A model generated the notes under the pieces. It saw only the letters and a list, made by a program, of their open reading frames with translations, searched no databases and was not told the origin of the DNA. Source: Gibbula magus (Eukaryota > Mollusca > Gastropoda > Trochida > Trochidae). Taken from it: a DNA stretch of 64,000 nt. This document shows, piece after piece, positions 33,212 through 45,390 of the stretch. The stretch covers positions 11,418,663-11,482,662 of the forward strand of contig OW388298.1 in assembly GCA_936450465.1 (NCBI GenBank), written 5' to 3'. The translations under genes were made by a program, and so were the position numbers. The first letter of the stretch is position 1; every line of letters starts with the position of its first letter.

Positions 33212-33728
33212 TCTCTCTCTCTCAGTGTTTAGACACCTTGTCAATCAAAGATGTTCATCAATACCACTGCCCCTATGTTCGGGGTCAAGACAGTAACGTA
33301 CCAGGTAAGTAGGCCAATGTACCATTTACGGACATGATGGATGTATGACAAGACGTGATGGATATGACAGCCATGATGGACAGCGAAATAAATAGAGGAC
33401 ACGCGGCTATCCGACGTCCTATTTTGAAACTTGAAGTAGAACATTTTTATCTACTTCACAACTGGTGACTTCGCCTGAAAATGATGACTTCCCTTTGAAA
33501 ATTTTACTTTGTTTGAAATTGTTTTCTCACTTTCAAACTGTCTCCGTGTGGTTACTGGCTTCTATTGGACATCCTCTCGTCGTTTTTCAAATTGCTTGCA
33601 TCTCTTGGAATTCGGTCTTCGTGTGAAGTATACACTCCCATTCTACTGACAACCTGACTCCGTGTGATTCTACTAATATTCTGACTTCGGGTGAAGTTAC
33701 TGTCAATTAAGAAAAAAAGATCTATACG
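33212..33728 (+). promoter_or_regulatory. 5' flank and UTR of the repeat-protein gene
   Basis: The segment 33540-33705 contains four variants of a C(T/C)TCGTGTGAAG-like word (33541, 33618, 33657, 33686). The first exon ATG is at 33729. No convincing TATA box was found; the transcript start is unknown. Confidence 0.35.
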
Positions 33729-36700
33729 ATGGGTAGATGGTGGAGTTTTCTGCTGGCGGGTAAGTTTTTTCTCACTTGATCATCATAGATATTGACTTTT
33801 TAATCAATATATATTTTGCAGTAGATTTCTCAAAATGCCTTGCCACTACATGATAGCACAATGATTTTACATTATCAAGTAATGATGTCACAGTACTATG
33901 ACATCACCGCATTGACAGTCAAATGGCAGTGCTGTGCACAGAGATGTACACTTTTCATTGAACGTAATGAAGAATGAGTTTGGATGATACAAAGATCTCA
34001 CCCTCGTCTCCTCTGCCAGCAAATATATCAACAGAGTCGATAAAGAAAATATATCAACGGAAAGCCTCGGATATTTGTAACGTTTATCAACTCGTGTTGA
34101 TGTATTTGATTTCAAAAGACACTTGAGTGAGACCTATTTAAATGTTATAAAGAAAATGGGTAAATGTTAACCTCATTGTTTACAGCATACGTTTGGCAAA
34201 CTCTAATCAAATCATCAAATCCCCTTAGCATGAGTGATTCGAGACAAATATGCCATGATATCAATGACAATATTGAATTGAAAATGTTTCCTAACACGGG
34301 TTACGGTCGTCATGGAAACAAACAAGAAAGTAAAGCAGTGGTTGAATACAGAGAAGAATTTTCAGCTAAAATTTATGTTCATCTTCTTCTTCAGTACGAA
34401 AATCTCTAGAAGGCTGAAATGTTGTGTGCAGTCTCTTTGCCCGTTGGGGATTCTAAATTGTAGATTTGGTAACCCTATGACCCCAAATATGGGTCATATA
34501 TTTCTTAAAAAGGCCTTTTTCATCTTCTTCTCTACAACGTACAATACTTGAAATTATACCTCTGATAATAGTTTTTGGAACGCTTTACATTTTGCAACTC
34601 ATTTAGTTTATTGTTTTAACCATAAAGCCTAATGAGCTTCAGGAGCAATGGTTCTATTCTTATAATAATATTTCGTGACAGAAGTAATGGTTGTTTGATC
34701 ATCATATTTTTGCTCCAGGACCCATATTTTCAAAACTCTCTTAGCGCTAAGATAGTCGTTGTGCCATACATTAACATTGACTTACGACTATCTTAGCGAT
34801 AAGACAGCTTCGAAAATATGGGCCCTGATATATATAACTCCCCTATATTTGCATTGCAGTGGCAGTTCTCTCTTTAAATGGAGCTGATTCGGGTAAGCAC
34901 AAATCAAACTGATATACGTGATACATCCTGATCAGGGCCCATATTTTCGAAGCTGCCTTAGTGCTAAGATAGTCATAACGCACTTACGACTATCTTAGTG
35001 CTAAGAGGGCTTCGAAAAAATGAGTCCTTGGGGTTTCCGATTATTAAAAACATTATTCCGGGGTTTGTTTCCATGGTAACAATTTGGACTTAGTCCTTTT
35101 GAAGGGTAGGGTTTGTTTCCGGAGCAGATCTCTAAAACTACTTCACCAAATTTAGTACGCTACCTCCCCCTGTCATGCAGATGTGCCTTTTGGGGGCTTT
35201 AACATTTTAAAATTTGAATTGTGTCAGTTTCCATGGCAATAATTTGGACTTTGTCCTTTTGAAGGGTGGGTAGTGTTTCCGAAGAAGATCTCTAAAACTA
35301 CGTGACCTATCCTCACCAATTTGGTACATTATCCTCTCGATATCATGTAGATGTGCCTTTTAGGTGTTTAAACTTTAATTTCTTTCTGTTTCTATTGCAA
35401 CAATTTGGACATTGTCCTTTAGAAGGGTAATAACTGAAATTGAATTGGAGGAGGGGGAGACATATTTTTTTTTACGAGTAAAACACCTTCTAGGTGTTGT
35501 TTGCTTCCTTTGAGTTTGCAACGGTCAAGTACCTTGTGTAAGATCACGCATTCCCCATGACGCAAAGTGGTTATTTCTTATCATTAATCTTTTTCATGAC
35601 AGCCGAACCACAGAGAGTAACAGCGTCCGATCGGGGTCAAAGTCAGGGTCAAGGTGAGTGTATGGATGATACCATCTGTCCAGAGCTGACTCGTGGGCGC
35701 TTGCTTTTTTATTAGTTCCTGGCGATCGCTTGTTCTCTATAGGTTGCTAAAAGTGGTTTAATCGCAATGTTCAAATTAGTAAGCTTATTAATTATTATTA
35801 CAGTTAGCTTAGTTAGTCGAATAATGGTCATTGAGTAAGCTTACTTATTCATTTAGTAATCTTAGAAATTCTAAACGAAGGTTTTATCGTGCTTTTTAAA
35901 TATGTTTACGACCTGAACGCATATTCTAAGTTTAGCCCAATCTTATATAATGCTTTGAAGGGAAGAACAGTATGGTTATTTTCATGGTTGAAATTGGGGT
36001 TGCAGTTACTAAATCGGAAATGGAAACATTTTCAGAGATGTGGTTGCAGGGTAAAACACGTTTTCTTGATAACGTTCATGGGGAAAGATCGTGGATTCTA
36101 GTTTTTAAAACACTTTATATACTTTATAAACACATGAAAATCGGACTTTGATTAACAACTTTGTCTTTGTTTCGAATTCGCTACAGAGGCAATATGGTGG
36201 AATCGTCCAATAAGGCTCCTTTTCGTAAATGTGTATGTGGTTGAATGTCTAAACGCCCAAACTTATAGAATACTTATATTAAGAGTGATTATTCCAGTGT
36301 CTGAAAAACTTCATTTTATCAAAATATGTCGAAACATACGAGATTATACGCCTTTTGCATAAACTTGTTTTCTAATAATTTATCTGTGTCAACAAAACTA
36401 TTATTAGCATCTTGGGTCACGAATACACAACCTGTAAAGTACTTTTTGCATTAACTTATTTCCCCAAAGTTACCACACATCCGGAATCAGGCAACACCCA
36501 GAACAAACCTGTGACTACCTGACACATACTCTGTCAAAAAAATGGACAACTTTTCATGTTGTGACATGGAGTACCGTACATAAGCCATTTGTCTACTTTA
36601 TTACTGGACCTGGTGGCACGTGGTCCTGTGCATAGCTCAGTCAACCACTATCAGTGAAGTTTAGCATCAACGGGCGTGGCTCGCTGGATGTGTGGGTTGC

Positions 36701-39700
36701 CCGCCACATTGCTGAATAAAAAAACTGAGAGTTTGAAGGGTGATTCCCTGCCCCACACTGAGACATGAGTTGAGAGGCTCATGGTGTCACCTTGGGCAAG
36801 GGACTTTTTTCTCAGCAGTACAATTGAATACCTGGTTTGGAAGAGTCTACAATGTGACAGATAACCTTCGAGCGCCTTAATTGGTAGCCCAGGTTGCATA
36901 CTCCAGTTGAGAATGAAAAGGAACGATGTCGGTCCTTATACCAGGATAATAATGTGTGTAGCGCTTTGAGCATGGCCCTTTGTGTTGTGGAGTTCAGCGC
37001 GATATAAGTATCCTCATTATTATTGTTATATGGTAATACGAGAGTGTGGAAGCCCGTGTGCAGTCACTCTTTTAGCAAGGGCATTATTCAAAATGACTTT
37101 CCGTTCGCCTATTCTGTACATGTTTTAATAGGCATTCGTAGGCCTTTATTTGTAAAATACCAAAATATGCCTAAAATCCATCTCATTGAAAAGATATACA
37201 CATAATTTTTCGCAGATGATTTCAATCCAAAATAAGCTGAGTAATCGTGCTAATCTGTAAAGATGTCTCCCAGTTTAAATACAGATCGAGTCTATTATGT
37301 TACCGCTCAACACTGCAATCAAAGAAATAACAGAACGAAACAAGTGTATGATCCTCACGAAGATTGAAATATAATGGCCTTTTTGCGTTTATCTAATTTT
37401 GACTTCAGTCAGTAAAGTGGTTCCTAGCCATATTGAAGTAACTGTAATTTTTCCAAAACTACGTATTTTTCTTTTCTCCTCCCACAGAGTTAACTCCCTT
37501 CTATCGTAACCTATGTTGAGCATAGGCCAATGTCTCGTTTCTTACAAACTCTTCTAGCGACAAAAAGGGATACTACAAATAACATCCATGCTTTTAATCC
37601 AGAGAAATCACGTTTTACATGGACTGCATCGTTTACATCGACCGATTTATTTCAAAGATTCTTATAAGCATGCGTCCTTTGAATGTATCTGACGGAAATA
37701 ACAAAATTAAACTATTTTCGGTTTTTGTTTCTGATTTGGTCTTCTTTGTTATGAGCATGTTTATTGACTATTGTTTTCACAAATAGGGAATACTAAATGG
37801 TTAAAATCAAAGTTAGGAAACTGAGCTTTGGATCTCGTAACCGCCGAGACGACAAGCGGAAATCTACCTGTGTGATACGCATAACATCTCTTCAATACAA
37901 AAGTGAGTTACAATTTGAAACGCTGAGTAGAAATGAAGACAATGACAGTGTTGCAGACCTCCACCACGAGCGATGTTTTAGAGCGCGATATCAACGAATT
38001 AAACCGGGTAACCTTGGATGATTTGACTTGATTAACCCCTTTTGGCATGCAGCGGTGTTTGCCAAGCAAGATTAAAACATTTTGTAGTTCCGGTTAGCTA
38101 AAGAGAAACGGGGTTTTACCATACATGATCATTTCGACCGGATCATCTGACGACTCAGGATTGGATATATCCATAGGGCCCCTGGTAGTTTTATTCACAC
38201 GTTAAAATATAGAATAACAAAAGAAAACAAAAATTAATGTTGATATTTCATCGAAGATGTACTGGTGTTAATCGCATTTAGTATTTGATTCCATTATGAC
38301 AATCTGGTTGACGTCATGTCAAGTCCTAGAACAACAAGCAGCGTGTCGTGGAGCCTTGCTGCAAGTAACGTTTAGTGGGAGAAGTTAGGGGAAACGTTTA
38401 GTGGGAGAAGTTAGGGGAAACTTTTAGTGGGAGAAGTTAGGGGAAATGTTTAGTTGGAGAAGTTAGGGGAAACTTTTAGTGGGAGAAGTTAGGGGAAACT
38501 TTTAGTTGGAGAAGTTAGGGGAAACGTTTAGTGTGAGAATTTAGGGGAAACGTTTAGTGTGAGAAGTTAGGGGAAACGTTTAGTGTGAGAAGTTAGGGGA
38601 AACGTTTAGTGTGAGAAGTTAGGGGAAACGTTTAGTGGGAGAAGTTAGGGGAAACGTTTAGTGGGAGAAGTTAGGGGAAACGTTTAGTGGGAGAAGTTAG
38701 GGGAAACGTTTAGTGGGAGAAGTTAGGGGAAACGTTTAGTGGGAGAAGTTAGGAGAAACGTTTAGTGAGAGAAGTTAGGGGAAATGTTTAGTGGGAGAAG
38801 TTAGGAGAAACGTTTAGTGTGGGAAGTTAGGGGAAACGTTTAGTGGGAGAAGTTAGGGGAAACATTTAATGGGAGAATTTAGGGGAAACGTTTAGTGTGA
38901 GAAGTTAGGGGAAACGTTTAGTGTGAGAAGTTAGGAGAAACGTTTAGTGTGAGAAGTTAGGGGAAACGTTTAGTGGGAGAAGACAGGGGAAACGTTTAGT
39001 GTGAGAAGTTAGGGGAAACGTTTAGTGTGAGAAGTTAGGAGAAACGTTTAGTGTGAGAAGTTAGGGGAAAAGTTTAGTGTAAGAAGTTAGGGGAAACGTT
39101 TAGTGTGAGAAGTTAGGGGAAAGGTTTAGTGTGAGAAGTTAGGGGAAACGTTTAGTGGGAGAAGTTAGGGGAAACATTTAGTGTGAGAAGTTAGGGGAAA
39201 CGTTTAGTGGGAGAAGTTAGGGGAAACGTTTAGTGGGAGAAGTTAGGGGAAACGTTTAGTGGGAGAAGTTAGGAGAAACGTTTAGTGTGAGAAGTTAGGG
39301 GAAATGTTTAGTGGGAGAAGTTAGGGGAAATGTTTAGTGTGAGAAGTTAGGGGAAACGTTTAGTGTGAGAAGTTAGTTGAAACGTTTAGTAGGAGAAGTT
39401 AGGAGAAACGTTTAGTGTGAGAAGTTAGGGGAAACGTTTAGTGGGAGAAGTTAGGAGAAACGTTTAGTGTGAGAAGTTAGGGGAAACGTTTAGTAGGAGA
39501 AGTTAGGAGAAACGTTTAGTGTGAGAAGTTAGGGGAAACGTTTAGTGTGAGAAGTTAGGAGAAACGTTTAGTGGGAGAAGTTAGGGGAAACGTTTAGTGA
39601 GAGAAGTTAGGGGAAACGTTAAGTGTGAGAAGTTAGGAGAAACGTTTAGTGGGAGAAGTTAGGGGAAACGTTTAGTGGGAGAAGTTAGGGGAAACGTTTA

Positions 39701-42700
39701 GTGAGAGAAGTTAGGGGAAACGTTTAGTGGGAGGAGTAAGGGGAAACGTTTAGTGTGAGAAGTTAGGAGAAACGTTTAGTGTGAGAAGTTAGGGGAAACG
39801 TTTAGTGAGAGAAGTTAGGGGAAACGTTTAGTGGGAGAAGTTAGGAGAAACGTTTAGTGTGAGAAGTTAGGGGAAACGTTTAGTGTGAGAAGTTAGGAGA
39901 AACGTTTAGTGTGAGAAGTTAGGGGAAACGTTTAGTGGGAGAAGTTAGGGGAAACGTTTAGTAGGAGAAGTTAGGAGGAACGTTTAGTGTGAGAAGTTAG
40001 GGGAAACGTTTAGTTGGAGAAGTTAGGGGAAACGTTTAGTAGGAGAAGTTAGGAGAAACGTTTAGTGTGAGAAGTTAGGGGAAACGTTTAGTGGGAGAAG
40101 TTAGGGGAAACGTTTAGTGGGAGAAGTTAGGGGAAACGTTTAGTGGGAGAAGTTAGGGGAAACGTTTAGTGGGAGAAGTTAGGGGAAACGTTTAGTGGGA
40201 GAAGTTAGGGGAAACGTTTAGTGGGAGAAGTTAGGAGAAACGTTTAGTGAGAGAAGTTAGGGGAAACGTTTAGTGGGAGAAGTTAGGGGAAACGTTTAAT
40301 GGGAGAAGTTAGGGGAAACGTGCCCGGTCAGAGGATACATGGAACAGATTATAAAGATCTGACATAATGACGTTTGGCAGAACATAGTGTGAAAAGGCAA
40401 ATTTAGCATTTCAGTTTTCGTTCGTCCCTGATCGCCTGATCCTTTGGGTCATGACACTTTTTCAAATACATCTTTATGAATCGCAATTTAGATATTGAAT
40501 AGAGTACCAAATGTTTGTCTAACTGTGACATTTGAACTGTTTTCTGGCTTCCTAGGAACAGATGTGCTAGGGGCCGGACCAGCCAGCGTCCCACAACCAG
40601 ATGTGTCAGCGACAGGACCAGCCAGCGTCCCACAACCAGATGTGTCAGCGACAGGACCAGCCAGCGTCCCACAACCAGATGTGTCAGCGACAGGACCAGC
40701 CAGCGTCCCACAACCAGATGTGTCAGCGACAGGACCAGCCAGCGTCCCACAACCAGATGTGTCAGCGACAGGACCAGCCACCGTCCCACAATCAGATGTG
40801 TCAGAGACAGGACCAGCCACCGTCCCACAATCAGATGTGGCAGGCACGGGACCAACCAGCGTCCCCGGAACAGATGGATCAGAGATAAAGGGAACAGAAA
40901 CAACAGGAACAATTCCATCCAGTTTCCCAGGAACAGGAACCTCCATCGACCAGGGAACAGATGTGCCAGGAACACAAGGAGCTGATGTGCCGGGAACAAA
41001 AGGACCACAGGATGAACCTATGTTTATCAATCTAATGTTGAATTCAAATGCAATTTCTGCTAATTCAAACATCTCCTCAAATGGACCCACTAAACCGATA
41101 AGTCAATCAGGCAAAACATCAAATAAGAGTCCTATTACGGGATTGTCGAAAGGCCCACCAATGCCAGTGGCAAATGCAGCATTTCTACGAGATCCCCCCA
41201 TACCAAGTACAGCTGGTCTGAAAAGCCCCAAAGCCCCAAAGTCCCAAAGCCCGCAACAGTCTATGCCAAACACAGGCATGTTTCAAAGACCGCCATTTGA
41301 AAGACCAAATACAGCAATGCCTCAAGGTCCGCCATTTGGAAGACCAAACACAGCAATGGCACAAGGTCCACCAATGGGAATACCAAACACAGCAATGGCA
41401 CAAGGTCCGCGAATGGAAAGACCTAATACAGCAACGCCACAAGGTCCGCCAATGGGAAGACCTAATACAGCAATGTCACAAGGTCCGCCAATGGGATGGC
41501 CAAACACAGCAATGGCACAAGGTCCGCCAATGGGAGGACCAAACACAGCAATGCCACAAGGTCCGCCAATGGGAAGACCAAACACAGCAATGGCACAAGG
41601 TCCGTCAATGGGAAGACCAAACACAGCAATGACACAAGGTTCGCCAATGGGAAGACCAAACACAGCAATGGCACAAGGTCCACTGTCTATGCCAAATGCA
41701 GGCATGCAAAGAGGATCTTCAAATACTTTGCCAAATGTAGCATCACAAAGAGCCTCACCAACATCAGGTCAGTTAAACGCCATACAAAATGGGAGAATGC
41801 TTGCAAACAATAGAGGACCATTTGGTCAAATGATCTCAAATTCAGGATCTCAAATGCCAATGAGACCTCAAGATATTAGAGCACAAACTGGTAATTTACA
41901 ATTTCAAAGAGGACCTCAGACGCCATCAGAACAGCAGGATCAAGGTACAAGAATGCAAAACCATTTTGGTCCTCCTCCACAACGAGGAACCAATCGGCCA
42001 CCTGCGCAGATTAACGTGGGTAATCAAAGAGGTCAGTCGGAGCCAATTATGCGTAATCAAGGTCCACTTCTACCACGAGTACCAAATATGCCAAATATGG
42101 CAAATCAAAGAAGTTCATTTGGACAACAGAATCCATTAATGGGGAATCAAGGACCGCGGTCTCAGATGCCAAATATAGCAAATCAAGGAGGTTCATTTGG
42201 ACAACAGAATCCATTAATGGGGAATCAAGGACCGCGGTCTCCGATGCCAAATATGGCAAATCAAGGAGGTTCATTTGGACAACAGAATCCATTAATGGGG
42301 AATCAAGGACCGCGGTCTCAGATGCCAAATATGGCAAATCAAAGAAGCTCATTTGGACAACAGAATCCATTAATGGGGAATCAAGGACCGCGGTCTCAGA
42401 TGCCAAATATGGCAAATCAAAGAAGTTCATTTGGACAACAGAATCCATTAATGGGGAATCAAGGACCGCGGTCTCAGATGCCAAATATGGCAAATCAAGG
42501 AGGTTCATTTGGACAACAGAATCCATTAATGGGGAATCAAGGACCGCGGTCTCAGATGCCAAATATGGCAAATCAAAGAAGTTCATTTGGACAACAGAAT
42601 CCATTAATGGGGAATCAAGGACCACGGTCTCAGATGCCAAATATGGCAAATCAAAGAAGTTCATTTGGAAAACAGAATCCATTAATGGGGAATCAAGGAC

Positions 42701-44115
42701 CGCGGTCTCAGATGCCAAATATGGCAAATCAAGGAGGTTCATTTGGACAGCAAAATCCATTAATGGGGAACCAAGGACCGCGGTTTCAGATGCCAAATAT
42801 GGCAAATCAAGGAGGTTCATTTGGACAACAGAATCCATTAATGGGGAATCAAGGACCGCGGTCTCAGATGCCAAATATGGCAAATCAAGGAGGTTCATTT
42901 GGACAGCAAAATCCATTAATGGGGAACCAAGGACCGCGGTCTCAGATGCCAAATATGGCAAATCAAGGAGGTTCATTTGGACAACAGAATCCATTAATGG
43001 GGAATCAAGGACCACGGTCTCAGATGCCAAATATGGCAAATCAAGGAGGTTCATTTGGACAGCAAAATCAATTAATGGGGAACCAAGGACCGCGGTCTCA
43101 GATGCCAAATATGGCAAATCAAAGAAGTTCATTTGGACAACAGAATCCATTAATGGGGAATCAAGGACCACGGTCTCCGATGCCAAATATGGCAAATCAA
43201 GGAGGTTCATTTGGACAGCAAAATCCATTAATGGGGAATCAAGGACCGCGGTCTCAGATGCCAAATATGGCAAATCAAGGAGGTTCATTTGGACAACAGA
43301 ATCCATTAATGGGGAATCAAGGACCGCGGTCTCAGATGCCAAATATGGCAAATCAAGGAGGTTCATATGGACAACAGAATCCATTAATGGGGAATCAAGG
43401 ACCGCGGTCTCAGATGCCAAATATGGCAAATCAAGGAGGTTCATTTGGACAGCAAAATCCATTAATGGGGAATCAAGGAAATACCTTTGGACCTCAGATG
43501 CCAAATATGGGAATGCAAGGAAATACCTTTAGACCTCAGATGCCAAATATGGGAATGCAAGGAAATGCCTTTAGACCTCAGATGCCAAATATGGGAATGC
43601 AAGGAAATTCCTTTGGACCTCAAATGCCAAATATGGGATTGCAAGTAAATACTTTTAGACCTCAGACGCCAAATATGGGAATGCAAGGAAATACCTTTAG
43701 ACCTCAGATGCCAAATATGGGAATGCAAGGAAATACCTTTATACCTCAGATGCCAAATATGGGAATGCAAGGAAATTCCTTTGGACCTCAAATGCCAAAT
43801 ATGGGAATGCAAAGAAATCCCTTTGGACCTCAAATGCCAAATATTGGAATGCAAGGAAATCCCTTTGGACCTCAAATGCCAAATATGGGAATGCAAGGAA
43901 ATACCTTTAGACCTCAGATGCCAAATATGGGAATGCAAGGAAATTCCTTTGGTCCTCAAATGCCAAATATAGGAATGCAAGGAAATACCTTTATACCATT
44001 TCGCACAGGGGGTCAACAAACACAGATACCAAATGTAAACCAACAAATAAGTCAAACAAGACCGGAAACTACACAGCAACAACAACCTGGTCAAGAGGCA
44101 CGAATTCCCCAATGA
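33729..44115 (+). CDS. Secreted repeat-rich protein, 1224 residues, four coding exons
   Basis: Exons are 33729-33759, 34860-34892, 35603-35653 and 40556-44115. The donors are GTAAGT, GTAAGC and GTGAGT and every junction is phase 1, so the frame is unbroken. Residues 1-21 (MGRWWSFLLAVAVLSLNGADS) are a signal peptide with its hydrophobic core split between exons 1 and 2. Then follow a polar linker, eight 13-residue units (SVPQPDVSATGPA), eleven 13-residue units (NTAMAQGPPMGRP), eighteen 26-residue units (SFGQQNPLMGNQGPRSQMPN plus MANQGG) and about thirteen 14-residue units (GNTFRPQMPNMGMQ). No cysteine is present in the arrays. Gln/Asn/Met/Gly/Pro-rich secreted repeats occur in shell-matrix, byssal and silk-like proteins. 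That role is an inference; I recognise no family. The stop is TGA 44113, with a possible extra exon at 46650. Confidence 0.85.
34719..34826. mobile_element. GGGCCCATATTTTCGAAGC fold-back element, copy 1
   Basis: A hairpin with ~45-bp arms (CTTAGCGCTAAGATAGTCGT and its complement). It lies in intron 1 of the repeat-protein gene, ending 33 nt before exon 2. Same family: 34935-35027, 56243-56352, 59609-59717. Confidence 0.85.
34935..35027. mobile_element. GGGCCCATATTTTCGAAGC fold-back element, copy 2
   Basis: A shorter loop than copy 1. It starts 43 nt after exon 2 of the repeat-protein gene, so the microexon is bracketed by two related hairpins. Confidence 0.85.
35050..35430. repeat. ~170-bp degenerate tandem repeat
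   Basis: CAATTTGGAC(T/A)T(A/T)GTCCTTTTGAAGGG, GATCTCTAAAACTAC and CATG(C/T)AGATGTGCCTTTT recur about every 170 bp, two full units and a partial third, in intron 2. Confidence 0.8.
36620..37025 (+). mobile_element. SINE-like element
   Basis: It has a tRNA-like start (ATAGCTCAGTC). The 3' end GTGTAGCGCTTTGAGC...GCGCGATATAAGT followed by ATTATTATTG is typical of CORE/Meta-type SINE tails; the tail word GCGATATAAGT is shared with the SINE at 7725. Lies in intron 3 of the repeat-protein gene. Confidence 0.5.
37026..38366. other. Intron 3 sequence without recognised content
   Basis: An open stretch at 37797-38021 is basic and polar but has no domain or splice context that supports it as an exon. 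Confidence 0.45.
38367..40320 (+). repeat. 26-bp minisatellite, about 75 units
   Basis: The unit is AACGTTTAGTGGGAGAAGTT plus AGGGGA. Variants at GTGGG/GTGTG/GTGAG and AGGGGA/AGGAGA are interspersed, giving higher-order blocks. It fills the end of intron 3, ending 235 nt before exon 4 of the repeat-protein gene. Confidence 0.95.
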
Positions 44116-44317
44116 GCCCCAAAATACAGTAAGTACTTCTTTATGCATTCTCGGTCACGGTTCCTAACACTCGAAAACTCTTACTCAAACCAGATAACGT
44201 TGAACGTGTTATGGAATATTAACCAATGACAAGGGATGCTATGTGATGCTGCTTGACATGGGTACAGAGGCCATCTGATTGGCTGATAATACCTCGTCTT
44301 AGCTGAACTTCAGGCCT

Positions 44318-44527
44318 AAGTAAGTAAGTAAGTAGGTTAGTAAGTAAGTAAGTAAGTAAGTTAGTAAGTAAGTAAGTTAGTAAGTAAGTTAGTAAGTAAG
44401 TAAGTAAGTTAGTAAGTAAGTACGTTAGTAAGTACGTTAGTAAGTAAGTAAGTTAGTAAGTTAGTAAGTTAGTAAGTAAGTTAGTAAGTAAGTAAGTAAG
44501 TAAGCAAGTAAGTTAGTAAGTAAGTAA
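44318..44527 (+). repeat. (AAGT)n / (TTAG) microsatellite
   Basis: AAGT units interspersed with TTAGT variants; about 50 units just downstream of the repeat-protein gene. Confidence 0.95.
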
Positions 44528-44529
44528 CA

Positions 44530-45384
44530 CCCCTGTTTACTTCAGAGCGGGTGTTTCAAACGTAGAACAGTTACTGTCCCGATGCCCAATATGTTAAAAA
44601 AAACTTCAGTATTATATTGAAATCGTCCTATTATTGCAGTAGCCAAATTAACAAGATTTAATTTACTTCAACACATGGTAAATACAAGGATGGAAGCGAG
44701 ACAAGATCATATTACTCTGCTTTCCCCCTTAGTTCAAAGAAACTTTAAATTAGTAAAAGTCGCATCAAGCTTCCAAGGTGTTTTCAATGTCGTACACTGT
44801 TCAAGTTAGTGTTGATTTATTCATTGAGCAAATTATTGTTTACATTATCCTACTATTTAAACATGGTAATCTTCTAAATCCAACATGCTAAAAAATGTTC
44901 CGTTTACATGGAAACATATAGTTAAATATGAATAGGGTTGTAATCCTGGCATGTTTCCATATAAGGTGAAAACAAATGAAAAAAAGGTCCAAAGCATGAA
45001 AATACCATTTTAAGATTGTGGTCCAAAAGTCTCTGAAGTCTGGTGGAGATCGCGTGTAGAGTTTGGGAGATATGCTCTGACATGACTTTCTCTATAGTCA
45101 CTGTTAAAGTCAAGTTTTCATGGAAACCACAAAAAAATGAAATAAAAATTTAGGTGTGACCCTCAAAAGGCACATTTAGGGATTTTTTAAATGTGTACGT
45201 ACAGTGTATTAACATAAATGACAAACATGAAGCGCTCGTAAAATATTTGTACAGAGGTTGGAATACGTTACATGTACCGTGTGTGGAAGCAGCCTGGATA
45301 GCTTCCTGGACTTCCTCAGTTCCATGAACAGTGCAACAAATAACATTCACAGTTCTTACCGTCAAAAGGCTAGCGATCGTGTTG
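44530..45384. other. Spacer, nothing recognised
   Basis: A short imperfect complement exists between TTTCCATGTA-type words near 44905 and 45115. No gene supported. Confidence 0.45.
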
Positions 45385-45390
45385 GACATG

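Noticed and set aside
38367..40320. CRISPR-like array
   Set aside because: 26-bp units are directly adjacent with no unique spacers; it is a eukaryotic minisatellite in an intron. The same holds for the arrays at 31.4, 54.6 and 61.3 kb.
41297..41813. Other-frame plus-strand ORFs within the repeat exon
   Set aside because: Shadows of the 39-nt repeat; they lack signal peptide and splice continuity.
42047..43504. A 485-residue antisense open frame over the repeat exon, and another at 43462-44148
   Set aside because: The repeat units are multiples of three, so any frame without a stop in one unit stays open. The plus-strand frame has the signal peptide and in-phase splicing; the antisense frames do not.
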